Shown piece after piece: positions 35,605-44,766 of a stretch of DNA of 64,000 nucleotides (the first letter of the stretch is position 1; each line of letters opens with the position of its first letter). Under the pieces are notes generated by a model, which saw only the letters and a program-made list of their open reading frames with translations, made no database searches and had not been told where the DNA came from. The stretch lies in the NCBI RefSeq assembly GCF_030815415.1, contig NZ_JAUSWW010000001.1, positions 9,424,001 to 9,488,000 on the forward strand, written 5' to 3'. The position numbers and the translations under genes are program-made. Origin of the DNA: Streptomyces canus. GTDB taxonomy: Bacteria > Actinomycetota > Actinomycetes > Streptomycetales > Streptomycetaceae.

Positions 35605-36462
35605 TCAGCTCTTCTTCTGACCGTCCCGCAGTGCCTGGTCGGTCATGTCGGTCACCTGCTTGGCCGGGGGAGCCTCGGCCTCGACCTCGGTGCCGAAGTC
35701 GGAGTACTCCATCAGCGTGCTGAGCTTCACCTGTTGGGGTGTGGAGCTCGCGTCCGGCTTGGCGGAGGCCGGTGCCTTGACGGTCATGTCGATCTGCTGG
35801 CGTCGAATGCGGCCCTGGTCGTCGAGCCAGATCTGCATGGGCAGCGTCGGGCCGATCTGCTCGCGCAGCTGCGAGCCGCCGGGCAGCTGCGACACGTCGA
35901 CCGAGACCTTGTACCGGTCGGTGTCGGCGCCGTCGATCTTCTCCGTGCCGACCTTGGAGACGTCGTCGTCGGTGATCGCCTTGGCGTAGGCGGCGGACTG
36001 GGCCGGATCGCCGATCTGTGCGGGGTCCGAACCCTGCTGTTCCGCGACCTTCTTCAGGTCGATCTTCAGCCAGGGCTTGCCGCCGGACTTCTCCCGGTCA
36101 GGGGCTTCCTGATAGAGCACCTGGTCGACCACTCGCTGTTCGATGGTCTGGCCCTCGGCGGTGACGGTCATGGTGCTGTCGCCGTCCGCGAGGTCGATGG
36201 CCCCGCGGCCGGCGGACGTGATCGACCGGCCGTCCGCCGAGGCCTTCACCTTGACGGTCATCTTCGCCGTCTCGGCCTCGGCGGTCTTGTCGTAGGCGCT
36301 GCGCACGGCAGCCGTGCCCTGCTCCTGCGCGCCATCACTCGCGCTCGCCGTCGCCGCGGGCCTGTCGTCCTTCGCATCGCTGTCCCCACAGGCCGTCAGG
36401 ACGACGCTCCCCATGATGACGGCCGTTCCCAGCGCGGACGCCTTCACTCCTCTGCTCCGCAT
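35605..36462 (-). CDS. LppX/LprG-like lipoprotein
   Basis: 285 aa. A lipoprotein signal ends at VVLTACGDS. The mature chain has the features of actinobacterial LppX/LprG-like proteins: repeated beta strands such as MTVKVKASADG, IEQRVVDQVLYQEAP, KPWLKIDLKK and MPMQIWLDDQGRIRR-like LPMQIWLDDQGRIRR. These half-barrel proteins bind lipids or glycolipids at the cell surface. It is a single gene; the hairpin at 35571 ends its transcript. No nearby partner. Confidence 0.82.
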   Translation of the reverse strand: MRSRGVKASALGTAVIMGSVVLTACGDSDAKDDRPAATASASDGAQEQGTAAVRSAYDKTAEAETAKMTVKVKASADGRSITSAGRGAIDLADGDSTMTVTAEGQTIEQRVVDQVLYQEAPDREKSGGKPWLKIDLKKVAEQQGSDPAQIGDPAQSAAYAKAITDDDVSKVGTEKIDGADTDRYKVSVDVSQLPGGSQLREQIGPTLPMQIWLDDQGRIRRQQIDMTVKAPASAKPDASSTPQQVKLSTLMEYSDFGTEVEAEAPPAKQVTDMTDQALRDGQKKS

Positions 36463-36727
36463 GAATGCCCTCTCTCCTCACGTTGGCCGACTTCCTCCGA
36501 CGTGCTGTCGGCTTGCGACGTGAGTGCCCCTGAGCTGGCCCAATACGCCCAAGGGGAAGGGGTGTTGGCCGGTTCGCGGTGCTTCTGGCCCGCCCTTTGG
36601 ACATTGTTCCGCGTGCATGGAGTGCGAGGGTGGGCACCTGATATTCCGGGGTCTCTTCGGAGAAGGAAACGGAACGTGGAGATCCGGGTATTCGCGGCAG
36701 CGTGGCGGCGAGCGATTCCCCTGATCC

Positions 36728-37339
36728 TTACGTCTCGCCCAGCAGCATCCGGACCGACTTCCACGCCGTCCCCGCGACGGCCCGTAGCGCCTCGGTCGTC
36801 GCGCCGTCCCGGGCCCGGTGCGACATGCCCTGAACGACCACCCCGGTGAACTCGGCGACCGCGCGGGCGTCGGTGTGGGCCGGGAGGGTTCCCGCGTCGA
36901 TGTCGGCCCTGATGTGCTCCTCCAGCCGGTCGATGTTGGCGTTGCGGAGATTGCGGAGGCGGTCGGCGACTTCCTGGGCGGCGTCGGAGACGCGGGTGGC
37001 GGAGCCGATGATCAGACAGCCGCCGGGTCCGTCGGCGAGGGTGTAGGTCTCGGCCGCCTCGTACAGCAGGCGCCGGATCAGGGCGGGGGAGTGGCCCTCC
37101 TCGTCGAAGGCGCGCTGCATGAAGCTGCCTCTGCCGTTGTTGTAGTACTCGACGGCGGCGAAGAAGAGGCCCTCCTTGCTGCCGAACGCCGCATACAGGC
37201 TGGGGGGGTTGATCCCCATCTCCCGGGTGAGGGTGGCGACGGAGGCGCCGTCGTAACCATGCCGCCAGAAGGCGAGCATGGCCTTCTCCAAGGCGCCGTC
37301 GAGATCGAACTTACGGCCCTGGCCGCGTACGCCTGCCAT
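36728..37339 (-). CDS. TetR-family transcriptional regulator of the adjacent cyclitol cluster
   Basis: 203 aa. The N-terminal helix-turn-helix reads FDLDGALEKAMLAFWRHGYDG, then TREMGINPPSLYAAFGSKEGLF, the usual TetR recognition helix. The C-terminal part is of the TetR_C type seen in AcrR-like proteins (GGCLIIGSATRVSDAAQEVADRL). It is divergent from the eleven-gene biosynthetic operon starting at 37587, with an imperfect 26-base palindrome at 37420-37445 in between. It is likely the local repressor, relieved by the product or an intermediate, so it may also control the MFS exporter. Confidence 0.9.
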   Translation of the reverse strand: MAGVRGQGRKFDLDGALEKAMLAFWRHGYDGASVATLTREMGINPPSLYAAFGSKEGLFFAAVEYYNNGRGSFMQRAFDEEGHSPALIRRLLYEAAETYTLADGPGGCLIIGSATRVSDAAQEVADRLRNLRNANIDRLEEHIRADIDAGTLPAHTDARAVAEFTGVVVQGMSHRARDGATTEALRAVAGTAWKSVRMLLGET

Positions 37340-37419
37340 CAGGTGCTCCCACGTCGTCGGTGAGCGTGCTCTCTCGCGGGCGCGGGCCGAAGTGCGGCTT
37401 CACGCCGGTGTGATCCATT

Positions 37420-37445
37420 ATTCATGTAGCGATCGATAAACGAAT
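37420..37445. promoter_or_regulatory. imperfect palindrome, probable TetR operator
   Basis: ATTCATGTAGCGA and TCGATAAACGAAT are inverted halves matching at 10 of 13 positions around a central GATC. It is the only AT-rich patch in the 247-base divergent gap between TetR (start 37339) and the cyclase (start 37587). TetR operators usually sit exactly there, overlapping both promoters. Confidence 0.6.
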
Positions 37446-37586
37446 GATAGTCTCGCCGAGCCGGTGGGGGAACCGGTACGCCGAACAGGCGTGGTTCCTC
37501 GCCGCACCCTTCATGCGCAGCGAGGAGCGGCGACAAGGTGGTCGCCGTCCACGACGCACCATGCCTGCACAGCGTGAGGACTCCAC

Positions 37587-38837
37587 ATGCACAACAGTGC
37601 GTCTTACACCGATGGCCTGACCCGCCGTCACTCCGCCTCCCCGACCTGGACCGTGGAGGCCGTCAAACAGGTCCGGTACCACGTCGTCGAGGCGTCCGGC
37701 CTGTTCGACACCGACAGCACCCTGCTGTTAACGGGTTGCGCGGACGCAGCGCTGCGACCCGGCGACCGGCGTCTCGTCCTGATCGACTCCACCGTTCAGG
37801 AACTCCACGGGGAGCGCATCACCCGCTACTTCGACCATCACGGCATCGCGGTCACTCTCCTGCCCGTACGCGCGGACGAGAGTGTCAAGCGGTGGAGCCT
37901 GGTGACGGACGTGGTCGACGCGATGAACGACTTCGGCATCGACCGCAGGCGCGAACCGGTGATCGCCATCGGCGGCGGCGTCCTCCTCGACGTCGTCGGA
38001 CTCGCCGCCAGCCTGTACCGGCGCGGCACCCCCTACATACGGATACCCACCACCCTGGTGGGCCTGGTCGACGCCGGGGTCGGCGTGAAGACCGGGGTCA
38101 ACTACGGGCAGGGCAAGAACCGGCTCGGTACCTACGCACCGGCCGTGGCGACCTTCGTGGACCGCTCCTTCCTGAGCACCCTCGACGCACGTCACCTTTC
38201 CAACGGGCTGGCGGAGATCCTCAAGGTGGCACTCATCAAGTCGGCGGAACTCTTCGATCTCCTCGAGGACTTCGGGCCGCTGCTGATCGAGGACCGCTTC
38301 CAGGGCAGCACTCCCGCCCTGGAGACGGCGGCCCGCCGGGTCGTCTCCGAGGCCATCCACCTGATGCTGGAAGAACTCCAGCCCAATCTGTGGGAACAGT
38401 GCCTGGAACGATGCGTCGACTACGGGCACACCTTCAGCCCCACCATCGAGATGGAGGCGCTGCCGGAGCTGCTGCACGGTGAGGCGGTCGCCGTCGACAT
38501 GGCGCTCACCACCGTGATGGGGCGGATGCGCGGCGATGTCACCGAGCACCAGTCCCAGCGCGTACTGGCGTTGATGGACCGGCTGCGACTCCCGCTGTGG
38601 ACCGAGGTCCTGGCCCGTCCGGGAATCCTGGACGGCGCACTCGCCGATACGGTGCGCCATCGCGACGGACAGCAGCGGCTGCCGCTTCCGGTCGGCATCG
38701 GTCACCACCGATTCGTCAACGACGTCACCCCCGAGGAACTGGACACCGCGCTCAAGGAACTCGACACCGCACGACAGCGAGCGGGGCAGAACTTCGCATC
38801 CGAGGCCGGACTCGTCGGGGCCGGTGAGGCAGCGTGA
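37587..38837 (+). CDS. sugar-phosphate cyclase, 2-epi-5-epi-valiolone synthase-like
   Basis: 416 aa, in the dehydroquinate synthase superfamily. NAD-binding GGGVLLDVVG at 129-138 and the loop TTLVGLVDAGVGVKTGVNYG match C7-cyclitol synthases such as ValA and AcbC. Metal ligands are Glu210 (GLAEILK), His281 (DYGHTFSP) and His297 (LLHGEAV). The enzyme would convert sedoheptulose 7-phosphate to a valiolone-type cyclitol using NAD and zinc or cobalt. It is the first gene of the operon. EEVS, EVS and DDGS subtypes differ at a few pocket residues and I cannot separate them by eye; EEVS fits best with the VOC epimerase downstream. Confidence 0.9.
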   Translation: MHNSASYTDGLTRRHSASPTWTVEAVKQVRYHVVEASGLFDTDSTLLLTGCADAALRPGDRRLVLIDSTVQELHGERITRYFDHHGIAVTLLPVRADESVKRWSLVTDVVDAMNDFGIDRRREPVIAIGGGVLLDVVGLAASLYRRGTPYIRIPTTLVGLVDAGVGVKTGVNYGQGKNRLGTYAPAVATFVDRSFLSTLDARHLSNGLAEILKVALIKSAELFDLLEDFGPLLIEDRFQGSTPALETAARRVVSEAIHLMLEELQPNLWEQCLERCVDYGHTFSPTIEMEALPELLHGEAVAVDMALTTVMGRMRGDVTEHQSQRVLALMDRLRLPLWTEVLARPGILDGALADTVRHRDGQQRLPLPVGIGHHRFVNDVTPEELDTALKELDTARQRAGQNFASEAGLVGAGEAA

Positions 38838-39898
38838 AGTGGGAGAGCCTCTACATCGAGGGCTTCGGCTCCTATCTGCCCGAGGAACGTGAGTTCGCCG
38901 CCGAGATGGTGGCCGCGGGACGGTACAGCCAGGTCGAACACCGCAAGACCGGACAGGTGTCGGCCGCCGTGGCCCGCCCCGAACGCGGCGAGAGCGCCCC
39001 CGAGATGGCGGCGGCCGCCGGACACGCCGCGCTCGCGGACGCCGGGACCGACCCCGCCGACATCGATGTCCTGGTCCATGCGGTGGTGCTGCACAACGGC
39101 CTGGAGGGCTGGAACTGCGGCGCCTATCTGCAGAGCGAGCTCGGCATAGAGGAATGCATACCGATCGAGATACGCACCGCCTGCGCGGGCGCCGTCGTCG
39201 GCATGGAGCTCGTCGGACGCTGGTGCGCGGGCTCCGGCAAGGGCATGGTCACCGCCTCCGACGCCTGGCAGCTGCCGCTCTTCGACCGCTGGGCCTCCGA
39301 CAGCGGACTGGTCTACGGCGACGGCGCGGGCGCCCTGGTCCTCGGCCACGACGGCGGCCCCTTCCGGATCCTGTCCACCTCCGTGGTCAGCGACCCGCTG
39401 CTCGAGCGGATGCACCGCGGCAACGATTCGATGGCGATGCCCTACTACGGCTCCGGAGCCCCCATCGACCTGCGCCAGCGGGTCGCCGCATTCGCCGAGA
39501 CCCGCAGCACCGAGGAGTTCTGGACCCGCAACACCGCCGCCCTGTCACGCTGCGCCGAGACCGCACTCGCCGACGCCGACACCGCCCACTCCGACATCGC
39601 CCACTGGCTGGTGCCGAACTTCGGCCGGATCCTGCTGCGCAAACAGTGCTTCGGCCCGCTGAAGATCGACGCCGGCCAGACGCTGGCCGAGCGCGGCTGG
39701 GAGATCGGGCACACCGGCGCCGCCGACCCGGTCGTAGGCCTCGACCTGCTGCGCCGCTCCGGTGCCCTCAACCCGGGCGACCGGCTGCTGCTCACCGGCA
39801 TAGGCGTCGGATTCACCTGGGGCTGCGCCGTCCTGGAGTACACCGGCGCGCCCGCACCCACCACCGACACGAACGAGAAGAAGGGGAGCGTCCGTTGA
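38834..39898 (+). CDS. KASIII-like (FabH-like) thiolase-fold enzyme with altered catalytic residues
   Basis: 354 aa. The fold is clear: the active Cys117 in IRTACAGAV, then SDSGLVYGDGAGALVL, and a C-terminal half with HWLVPNFGR and GIGVGFTWGCAVLEY. In FabH the last triad members are His in VPHQAN and Asn in GNTS. Here the His position is Asn262 (VPNFGR) and the Asn position is His293 (GHTGA), so the triad is Cys-Asn-His instead of Cys-His-Asn. Relatives with changed triads act as acyltransferases making esters rather than condensing chains. GTG 38834 overlaps the cyclase stop. It may acylate the cyclitol; this is inference. Confidence 0.85.
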   Translation: MKWESLYIEGFGSYLPEEREFAAEMVAAGRYSQVEHRKTGQVSAAVARPERGESAPEMAAAAGHAALADAGTDPADIDVLVHAVVLHNGLEGWNCGAYLQSELGIEECIPIEIRTACAGAVVGMELVGRWCAGSGKGMVTASDAWQLPLFDRWASDSGLVYGDGAGALVLGHDGGPFRILSTSVVSDPLLERMHRGNDSMAMPYYGSGAPIDLRQRVAAFAETRSTEEFWTRNTAALSRCAETALADADTAHSDIAHWLVPNFGRILLRKQCFGPLKIDAGQTLAERGWEIGHTGAADPVVGLDLLRRSGALNPGDRLLLTGIGVGFTWGCAVLEYTGAPAPTTDTNEKKGSVR

Positions 39899-41103
39899 CC
39901 GCCACCACCAGCACCGAGACGCCAACGCCCGTACCAGCGAAGGGCACCAACGCCGCCGTCCTGTGGATGCTGCTCGCCGTCTTCGGCGTCGGCACCGTCG
40001 AGTACCTCGTGGCCGGCGTCCTCCCGGACATCGCGGGCGACGTCAACGTGTCCGACGCCACCGCCGGACTCCTGGTGACCGTCTACGCGGTCACCGTGAT
40101 GATCGGTGGTCCGCTGCTCACCATCGTCACCACCCGCGTGCCGCGCACCGCCCTGATCATCGGCTCCATGGCGGTCTTCGTCATCGGCACCCTGGGTACG
40201 GCACTGGCGAACAGTTTCGCGCTCCTGGTCGTCTTCCGGATCATCACCGCCCTGCCGCACGCCACCTTCTTCGCCCTGTGCCTGGTCCTCGCCACGTCTC
40301 TGGTGCCGCCGGAGTTCCAGGGCCGAGTGATCGCCCGGGTCTCCCTCGGCCTGAACCTGGCCACCGTGCTCGGCGTACCGCTCGGCACCCTGATCGGCGG
40401 CGAGTTCGGCTGGCGGACCTCCTTCGTGGTGGTCGCGGTCTTCCAGACCCTGGTCACCGTGGGCCTGGTGGCCGTCACCCGGCGCGCCCCCGCCCGCCCG
40501 GCCGGATCGATCTCCGCCGAACTCACCGTCTTCACCCGCCCCGCGGTGTGGGCCGCGCTCACCCTGACCGCGCTCAGCCAGGCCGCCCTGTTCGTCGTCT
40601 TCACCTACATCGCGCCCTACCTCCGCGACTACACCGGCTTCTCGTCCGGCCACGTCACGCTGCTTCTCTTCGTCTTCGGCATCGGCTCGGTGGTCGGCAA
40701 CCAGCTCGGCGGACACTTCGCCGACCGCTCCATCGACCGCACCCTGCTCGTCGCGCTCGGCGCTCTCACCGTCGCCCTCGGCCTGCTGGCGCTCTTCGGC
40801 TCGAGCACCTGGTTCACCGCACCCTGGCTCTTCGTCCTCGGCGCCGCGGGCTTCTCGATCATCCCGCCGCTGGCCTCCAAACTGATCAGCGCGGCGAGTG
40901 AGGCCCCCAACCTCGCGGCCACCGTCAACATCGCGGGCTTCCAGCTCGCCAACGCCGCCGGCGCCTGGATCGGCTCGGCCACCCTCTCGCTGGGCGCCTC
41001 GCTGGCCGCGCTGCCCGCGGTCGGCGCCGGTCTCGCCCTGGCAGCCGTCCTCGCCCTCGTCCTGGGCACCCGCCGCACCCTGGCAGCAGGTGAGGGCCGT
41101 TGA
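39895..41103 (+). CDS. MFS transporter, drug/sugar efflux type
   Basis: 402 aa with about 12 membrane helices. The early helices read LLAVFGVGTVEYLVAGVLPDIA, then TVYAVTVMIGGPLL, as in the DHA1/AraJ-like sugar efflux and drug families. The start is TTG 39895, overlapping the previous stop as TTGA, with AAGGGGAG upstream. It should export the cluster product or protect from it. No ATPase or solute-binding partner. Confidence 0.9.
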   Translation: MTATTSTETPTPVPAKGTNAAVLWMLLAVFGVGTVEYLVAGVLPDIAGDVNVSDATAGLLVTVYAVTVMIGGPLLTIVTTRVPRTALIIGSMAVFVIGTLGTALANSFALLVVFRIITALPHATFFALCLVLATSLVPPEFQGRVIARVSLGLNLATVLGVPLGTLIGGEFGWRTSFVVVAVFQTLVTVGLVAVTRRAPARPAGSISAELTVFTRPAVWAALTLTALSQAALFVVFTYIAPYLRDYTGFSSGHVTLLLFVFGIGSVVGNQLGGHFADRSIDRTLLVALGALTVALGLLALFGSSTWFTAPWLFVLGAAGFSIIPPLASKLISAASEAPNLAATVNIAGFQLANAAGAWIGSATLSLGASLAALPAVGAGLALAAVLALVLGTRRTLAAGEGR

Positions 41104-42095
41104 TGCGGGCCGCCGTCATCGACAAACCGCACACCGCGACCCTGGTGGAGACCGCCCGCCCGGCCGCCGGACCCGGCGAGGTCCTGGTCAGGATCGCCTA
41201 CGTCGGCCTGTGCGGCAGTGACCTGGAGCTCCTGCACGGAACCTCCCCCTACCTCGCCGACGGACGCGCCACCTTCCCGCACCGGTTCGGCCACGAATGG
41301 GCAGGCACCGTCGAGGAGTTCGGCCCCGGCGTCACCGGACTGCGCCACGGCGAGGTGGTCACCGGCTCCACCATGATCCCCTGCCAGTCCTGCCGCTCCT
41401 GCGCCGCCGGCCACCGCAACCTGTGCACCGAGCTGCGCGAAGTCGGCCTGTACGGCTGGACCGGAGCCGCCGCCGAGTTCCTGGTCATGCCCCGCCACGC
41501 CCTGGTTCCCTTCGGCCCCGGCACGGAGCACCCGCGCCCGGAACACGTCCTGGTCGAACCCCTGGTCACCGTCCTGGAGGCGGTCCACGCGGCCGACCCG
41601 CGGCCCGGGGACCAGATCCTGGTCATCGGCGCGGGCACCATGGGCAGCCTCGCCGCCGCCGTCCTCGCCCGGTACCCGGTGACCGTCGACATCGCCGAAC
41701 CCGGCACCGTCGGCCACCTTCCGGCCGGCAGCTACCGCGACCGGGTCACCCGCACCGACGACGCCCCCACCGGCTACGACCTCGTCCTGGAGTGCTCGGG
41801 CGCCCCCGGCACCCTCAACGCCGCGCTTGACCGGCTGCGCCCCGGCGGCCTGTGCCTGCTGGTCGGCGTCCCCGCACAGGCCGAGACCGTCGACGCCGCC
41901 CGGATCACCCTGGACGGCCTGCGCATCGCCGGAGTCCGGCACGGCGTCGACCATTACGCCCGCGCCGTCGCACTCGTCGACGAACTCGCCGCCGGTCTCG
42001 TCGACCAGGTGATACCGCTCGCCGAGGTCGCCCGCGCCTTCGACGTGCTCCAGCACGGCCGGAACCGGCCCAAGGTGGTGCTGAGCGTTGCCTGA
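41103..42095 (+). CDS. zinc-dependent medium-chain alcohol dehydrogenase (cyclitol dehydrogenase candidate)
   Basis: 330 aa. Catalytic zinc residues are Cys37 in GLCGSD and the His in FGHEWAG; the structural zinc lobe is complete (CQSCRSCAAGHRNLC, four cysteines). The Rossmann strand ILVIGAGTMGSLAA binds NAD(P). In acarbose and validamycin clusters, similar enzymes (AcbL, ValN types) oxidise or reduce the cyclitol ring. ATG 41103 overlaps the MFS stop. Confidence 0.9.
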   Translation: MRAAVIDKPHTATLVETARPAAGPGEVLVRIAYVGLCGSDLELLHGTSPYLADGRATFPHRFGHEWAGTVEEFGPGVTGLRHGEVVTGSTMIPCQSCRSCAAGHRNLCTELREVGLYGWTGAAAEFLVMPRHALVPFGPGTEHPRPEHVLVEPLVTVLEAVHAADPRPGDQILVIGAGTMGSLAAAVLARYPVTVDIAEPGTVGHLPAGSYRDRVTRTDDAPTGYDLVLECSGAPGTLNAALDRLRPGGLCLLVGVPAQAETVDAARITLDGLRIAGVRHGVDHYARAVALVDELAAGLVDQVIPLAEVARAFDVLQHGRNRPKVVLSVA

Positions 42096-42903
42096 CCTCC
42101 ACACCACACTGATCACCGGCGCCAGCAGCGGCATCGGCCGGGCCACCGCCCGGGCACTTGCCGGCCCGGGCCACCGGCTGCTTCTCGGTTACGCCACCGG
42201 CGAGGACCGGATCCGCCAGGTCGCCGAGGAACTGCGGCGCACCACCGGCGCCGAATGCGTCCCGGTCCGGGCCGATCTGCGCGACCCGGAGGCCGCGGTC
42301 GACAGCTGCATGGCCGCCGTCGAGCGGGCCGGACGTATCGACTGCCTGGTCAACAACGCCGGCATCAACGACCGCAGCGCCGCCGACGCCCTGGAACTGA
42401 AGCGGGCCGACGAGGTGTTCGCGATCAACGCCCTTGCTCCCATGACGCTCGCCTCCGCGGTGGGCCACCACATGATCCGTGGCCGCGTCCGGGGCAGCAT
42501 CGTCAATGTCACCTCCGTCCACGAGACCGTCCCCATCACCGGCGGCGCGCTCTACTGCGCCAGCAAGGCCGCCCTGGGCATGATCACCAAGGTTCTCGCC
42601 CTGGAGTTCGGCCAGTACGGCATCAGGGTCAACTCCGTTGCCCCCGGTGAGACCGCCACCGCCATGAACGGCGTCCACGACGAGGCCACCTACCGGTCGA
42701 TCTCCCGCCCCGACATCCCGCTCGGCCGCCCGGCCGGAGCCGAGGAGATCGCCTCGCTCATCGCCTATCTCGCCGGACCCCACTCCGGCTACCTCACCGG
42801 CACCTCGGTCCTCGCCGACGGCGGACTCGCCCTGACCGCGGCGGAGGCCAACGCCCGCCACGCCTTCACCACCGTCGCTCCGAAGGAGAACTCGCCGGCA
42901 TGA
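42088..42903 (+). CDS. short-chain dehydrogenase/reductase (SDR)
   Basis: 271 aa. TGASSGIG near residue 10, VNNAG in the middle and the catalytic YCASK with the preceding Ser are all present, so this is a classical SDR; the glycine-rich loop and the GYATGED turn after beta 2 hint at NADPH. The start is a TTG at 42088, eight bases before the end of the previous gene. It would reduce or oxidise a ring hydroxyl. It ends with GLALTAAEANARHAFTTV, a tail longer than usual. Confidence 0.88.
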   Translation: MPDLHTTLITGASSGIGRATARALAGPGHRLLLGYATGEDRIRQVAEELRRTTGAECVPVRADLRDPEAAVDSCMAAVERAGRIDCLVNNAGINDRSAADALELKRADEVFAINALAPMTLASAVGHHMIRGRVRGSIVNVTSVHETVPITGGALYCASKAALGMITKVLALEFGQYGIRVNSVAPGETATAMNGVHDEATYRSISRPDIPLGRPAGAEEIASLIAYLAGPHSGYLTGTSVLADGGLALTAAEANARHAFTTVAPKENSPA

Positions 42904-43799
42904 AAGCCATCACCTTCCACCGCACCGGCGAGCCCGACGTCCTGGCCTTCGACGAGGTACCCGAACTGCCCGTCGGACCGCAGGACATCCGTGTCACCGT
43001 CACCGCGGCCGCCGTGAACCCGGTCGACCTCAAGACCCGCTCCGGCTTCCTCACCCTGAACCTCACCTACCCGTCCGTACCCGGCTGGGACGTCTCCGGC
43101 GTCGTCACCGAGACCGGCAGCGAGGTCACCCGGTTCACCGTGGGCAAGCAGGTCATCGGCATGATCGCCCAGCCGGCCCACCGCTACGGCACCTATGCCG
43201 AACACGTCACCGCCGACGCACGCCTGTTCGCCCACGCCCCGGCCGGCCTGCCGCCGCAGGAGGCCGCAGCGCTCCCGCTCGCCGGACTGACCGCCGTCCA
43301 GACCCTGGCCAAGCTCACGCTGCCGGCCGGCGCACCCGTACTCGTCACCGGCGCCGCCGGCGCGGTCGGCCGGATCGCCGTCCAGCTGTTGCTCGCCGAC
43401 GGACACCCGGTCGACGCCCTGGCCCGGACCGGCGACATCGAGTCCCTGCGAGGCCTCGGCGTAGGCACTGTGCACACCCGGACCGTGGATCTCCCCGACG
43501 CCACCCACACGGCTGTCGTCGACACCGCGGGCGTGGCCGCCGCGATCCGCGCGGTCGCCGACGGAGGCCAGTTCGTCGCCATCGACGACAACCCCCAGCC
43601 CGCCCCCGAGCGGGGCATCACTCCGGGCAAGAGCTACGTCGACGAGAACGGCGACCAGCTCCAGACCCTGAGCGATCTGGTCGCCGCCGGCCGTCTCACG
43701 GTGCCGGCCGGCCGCCGCTACCCGCTCGCCGACGCCGCCCGCGCCCACCACGACTTCAGTGCGGGCGGCCTGCGCGGCAAGGTCCTGCTCCTGCCGTGA
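42900..43799 (+). CDS. NADPH:quinone reductase-like zinc-free medium-chain dehydrogenase
   Basis: 299 aa. Lacks both zinc motifs. NPVDLKTRSGF and PSVPGWDVSGVV are typical of QOR-like enzymes, as is the nucleotide site VLVTGAAGAVGRIAVQLLL. The family reduces quinones or enones, so it could reduce an unsaturated cyclitol ketone. ATG follows GAAGGAG and overlaps the SDR stop. A 100-base gap follows before the VOC gene, the largest inside the operon. Confidence 0.88.
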   Translation: MKAITFHRTGEPDVLAFDEVPELPVGPQDIRVTVTAAAVNPVDLKTRSGFLTLNLTYPSVPGWDVSGVVTETGSEVTRFTVGKQVIGMIAQPAHRYGTYAEHVTADARLFAHAPAGLPPQEAAALPLAGLTAVQTLAKLTLPAGAPVLVTGAAGAVGRIAVQLLLADGHPVDALARTGDIESLRGLGVGTVHTRTVDLPDATHTAVVDTAGVAAAIRAVADGGQFVAIDDNPQPAPERGITPGKSYVDENGDQLQTLSDLVAAGRLTVPAGRRYPLADAARAHHDFSAGGLRGKVLLLP

Positions 43800-43899
43800 C
43801 CCACCCGCACCCGAGGCCGGTCGTCGTCCGGGGCCCGGCCACGGCCACCGGCAGACGCTTACCCCCGGCCCCGACCCCGCTCCCCGAAGGAACCCCCAC

Positions 43900-44766
43900 A
43901 TGACCACGGCCCAAGACACCCCTCTGACCTCGCTCCCCGGCACCCGCCCGCCGGCCCACCGGATCACGGTGGCGGTGCCGGATGTCGAGGAGGCCACCGC
44001 CTTCCTCGCGGAACTGGCCGGACCCTCGGCCGTGGACCGGGACGGCGGCGCCGGCGTCGTCTCGTTCTCTCCCGGCATCGAGGTACGCCTCGTACCGACC
44101 GCGGCCGACGGCATCCCCGACACCCCGCCCCGGCTGGTCGACATCGGCACCAACCACCTCTGCCTGCGCGTCGGCGACATCGAGGCGGCCGTGGCCCACC
44201 TGGAACAGCTCCCCGGAGTCGACGTCCTGGGCGACATCATCACCATCCCCGAGGGCCCGATCCGCGGAAACCGGTGGATCTACTTCCGCGCCCCCTGGGG
44301 CACCCTCTTCGAACTGCAGCAGTGGCCCGACGTCCCCGGATACGCCGACACCACCGCCGAACGACTCCACCACGACCAGCGGCCGGCCGACGACGCGCCC
44401 CTGCCCACCCTGCTCGGCCTGGACCACACCGGCTACAGCGTCCAGAACCTCGACGCCACCATCGACCACCTCGTCACCCACCACCGGGCACGGGTCGTCC
44501 TGCGCACCGAGATCGCCGCCGACCGGGCCTTCATGCGCCGCCAGTTCGACCTCGACGTCGAGGGCACCTCGGCGATGGCCATGGTCGTCGTCGACGACGC
44601 CCTCAACCTCGAACTCTTCGAGCACGGCATCCCCGACCGGCAACCGCCGCGCTCCGTGGACCGCCTCGGCGGCAACCTCCTCGAACTGCACGCCCAGCCC
44701 CAGCCGGCCCCCACAGCGCACCACGCCGCCTTCGGACTCACCCTCCCCGGGCCGGTGACCACATGA
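43900..44766 (+). CDS. two-domain VOC (glyoxalase-fold) enzyme, 2-epi-5-epi-valiolone epimerase candidate
   Basis: 288 aa with two vicinal-oxygen-chelate halves. The first starts HRITVAVPDVE and includes TNHLCLRV and WIYFRAPWGTLFELQQW; the second starts LLGLDHTGYSV and ends NLLELHAQ. Validamycin ValD and cetoniacytone CetB are known VOC epimerases acting on 2-epi-5-epi-valiolone. The length and the cluster context fit that role, but sequence identity was not measured. Metal ligands are likely His of each domain start and Glu of each LFELQ/LLELH strand. ATG 43900 follows CGAAGGAA. Confidence 0.83.
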   Translation: MTTAQDTPLTSLPGTRPPAHRITVAVPDVEEATAFLAELAGPSAVDRDGGAGVVSFSPGIEVRLVPTAADGIPDTPPRLVDIGTNHLCLRVGDIEAAVAHLEQLPGVDVLGDIITIPEGPIRGNRWIYFRAPWGTLFELQQWPDVPGYADTTAERLHHDQRPADDAPLPTLLGLDHTGYSVQNLDATIDHLVTHHRARVVLRTEIAADRAFMRRQFDLDVEGTSAMAMVVVDDALNLELFEHGIPDRQPPRSVDRLGGNLLELHAQPQPAPTAHHAAFGLTLPGPVTT

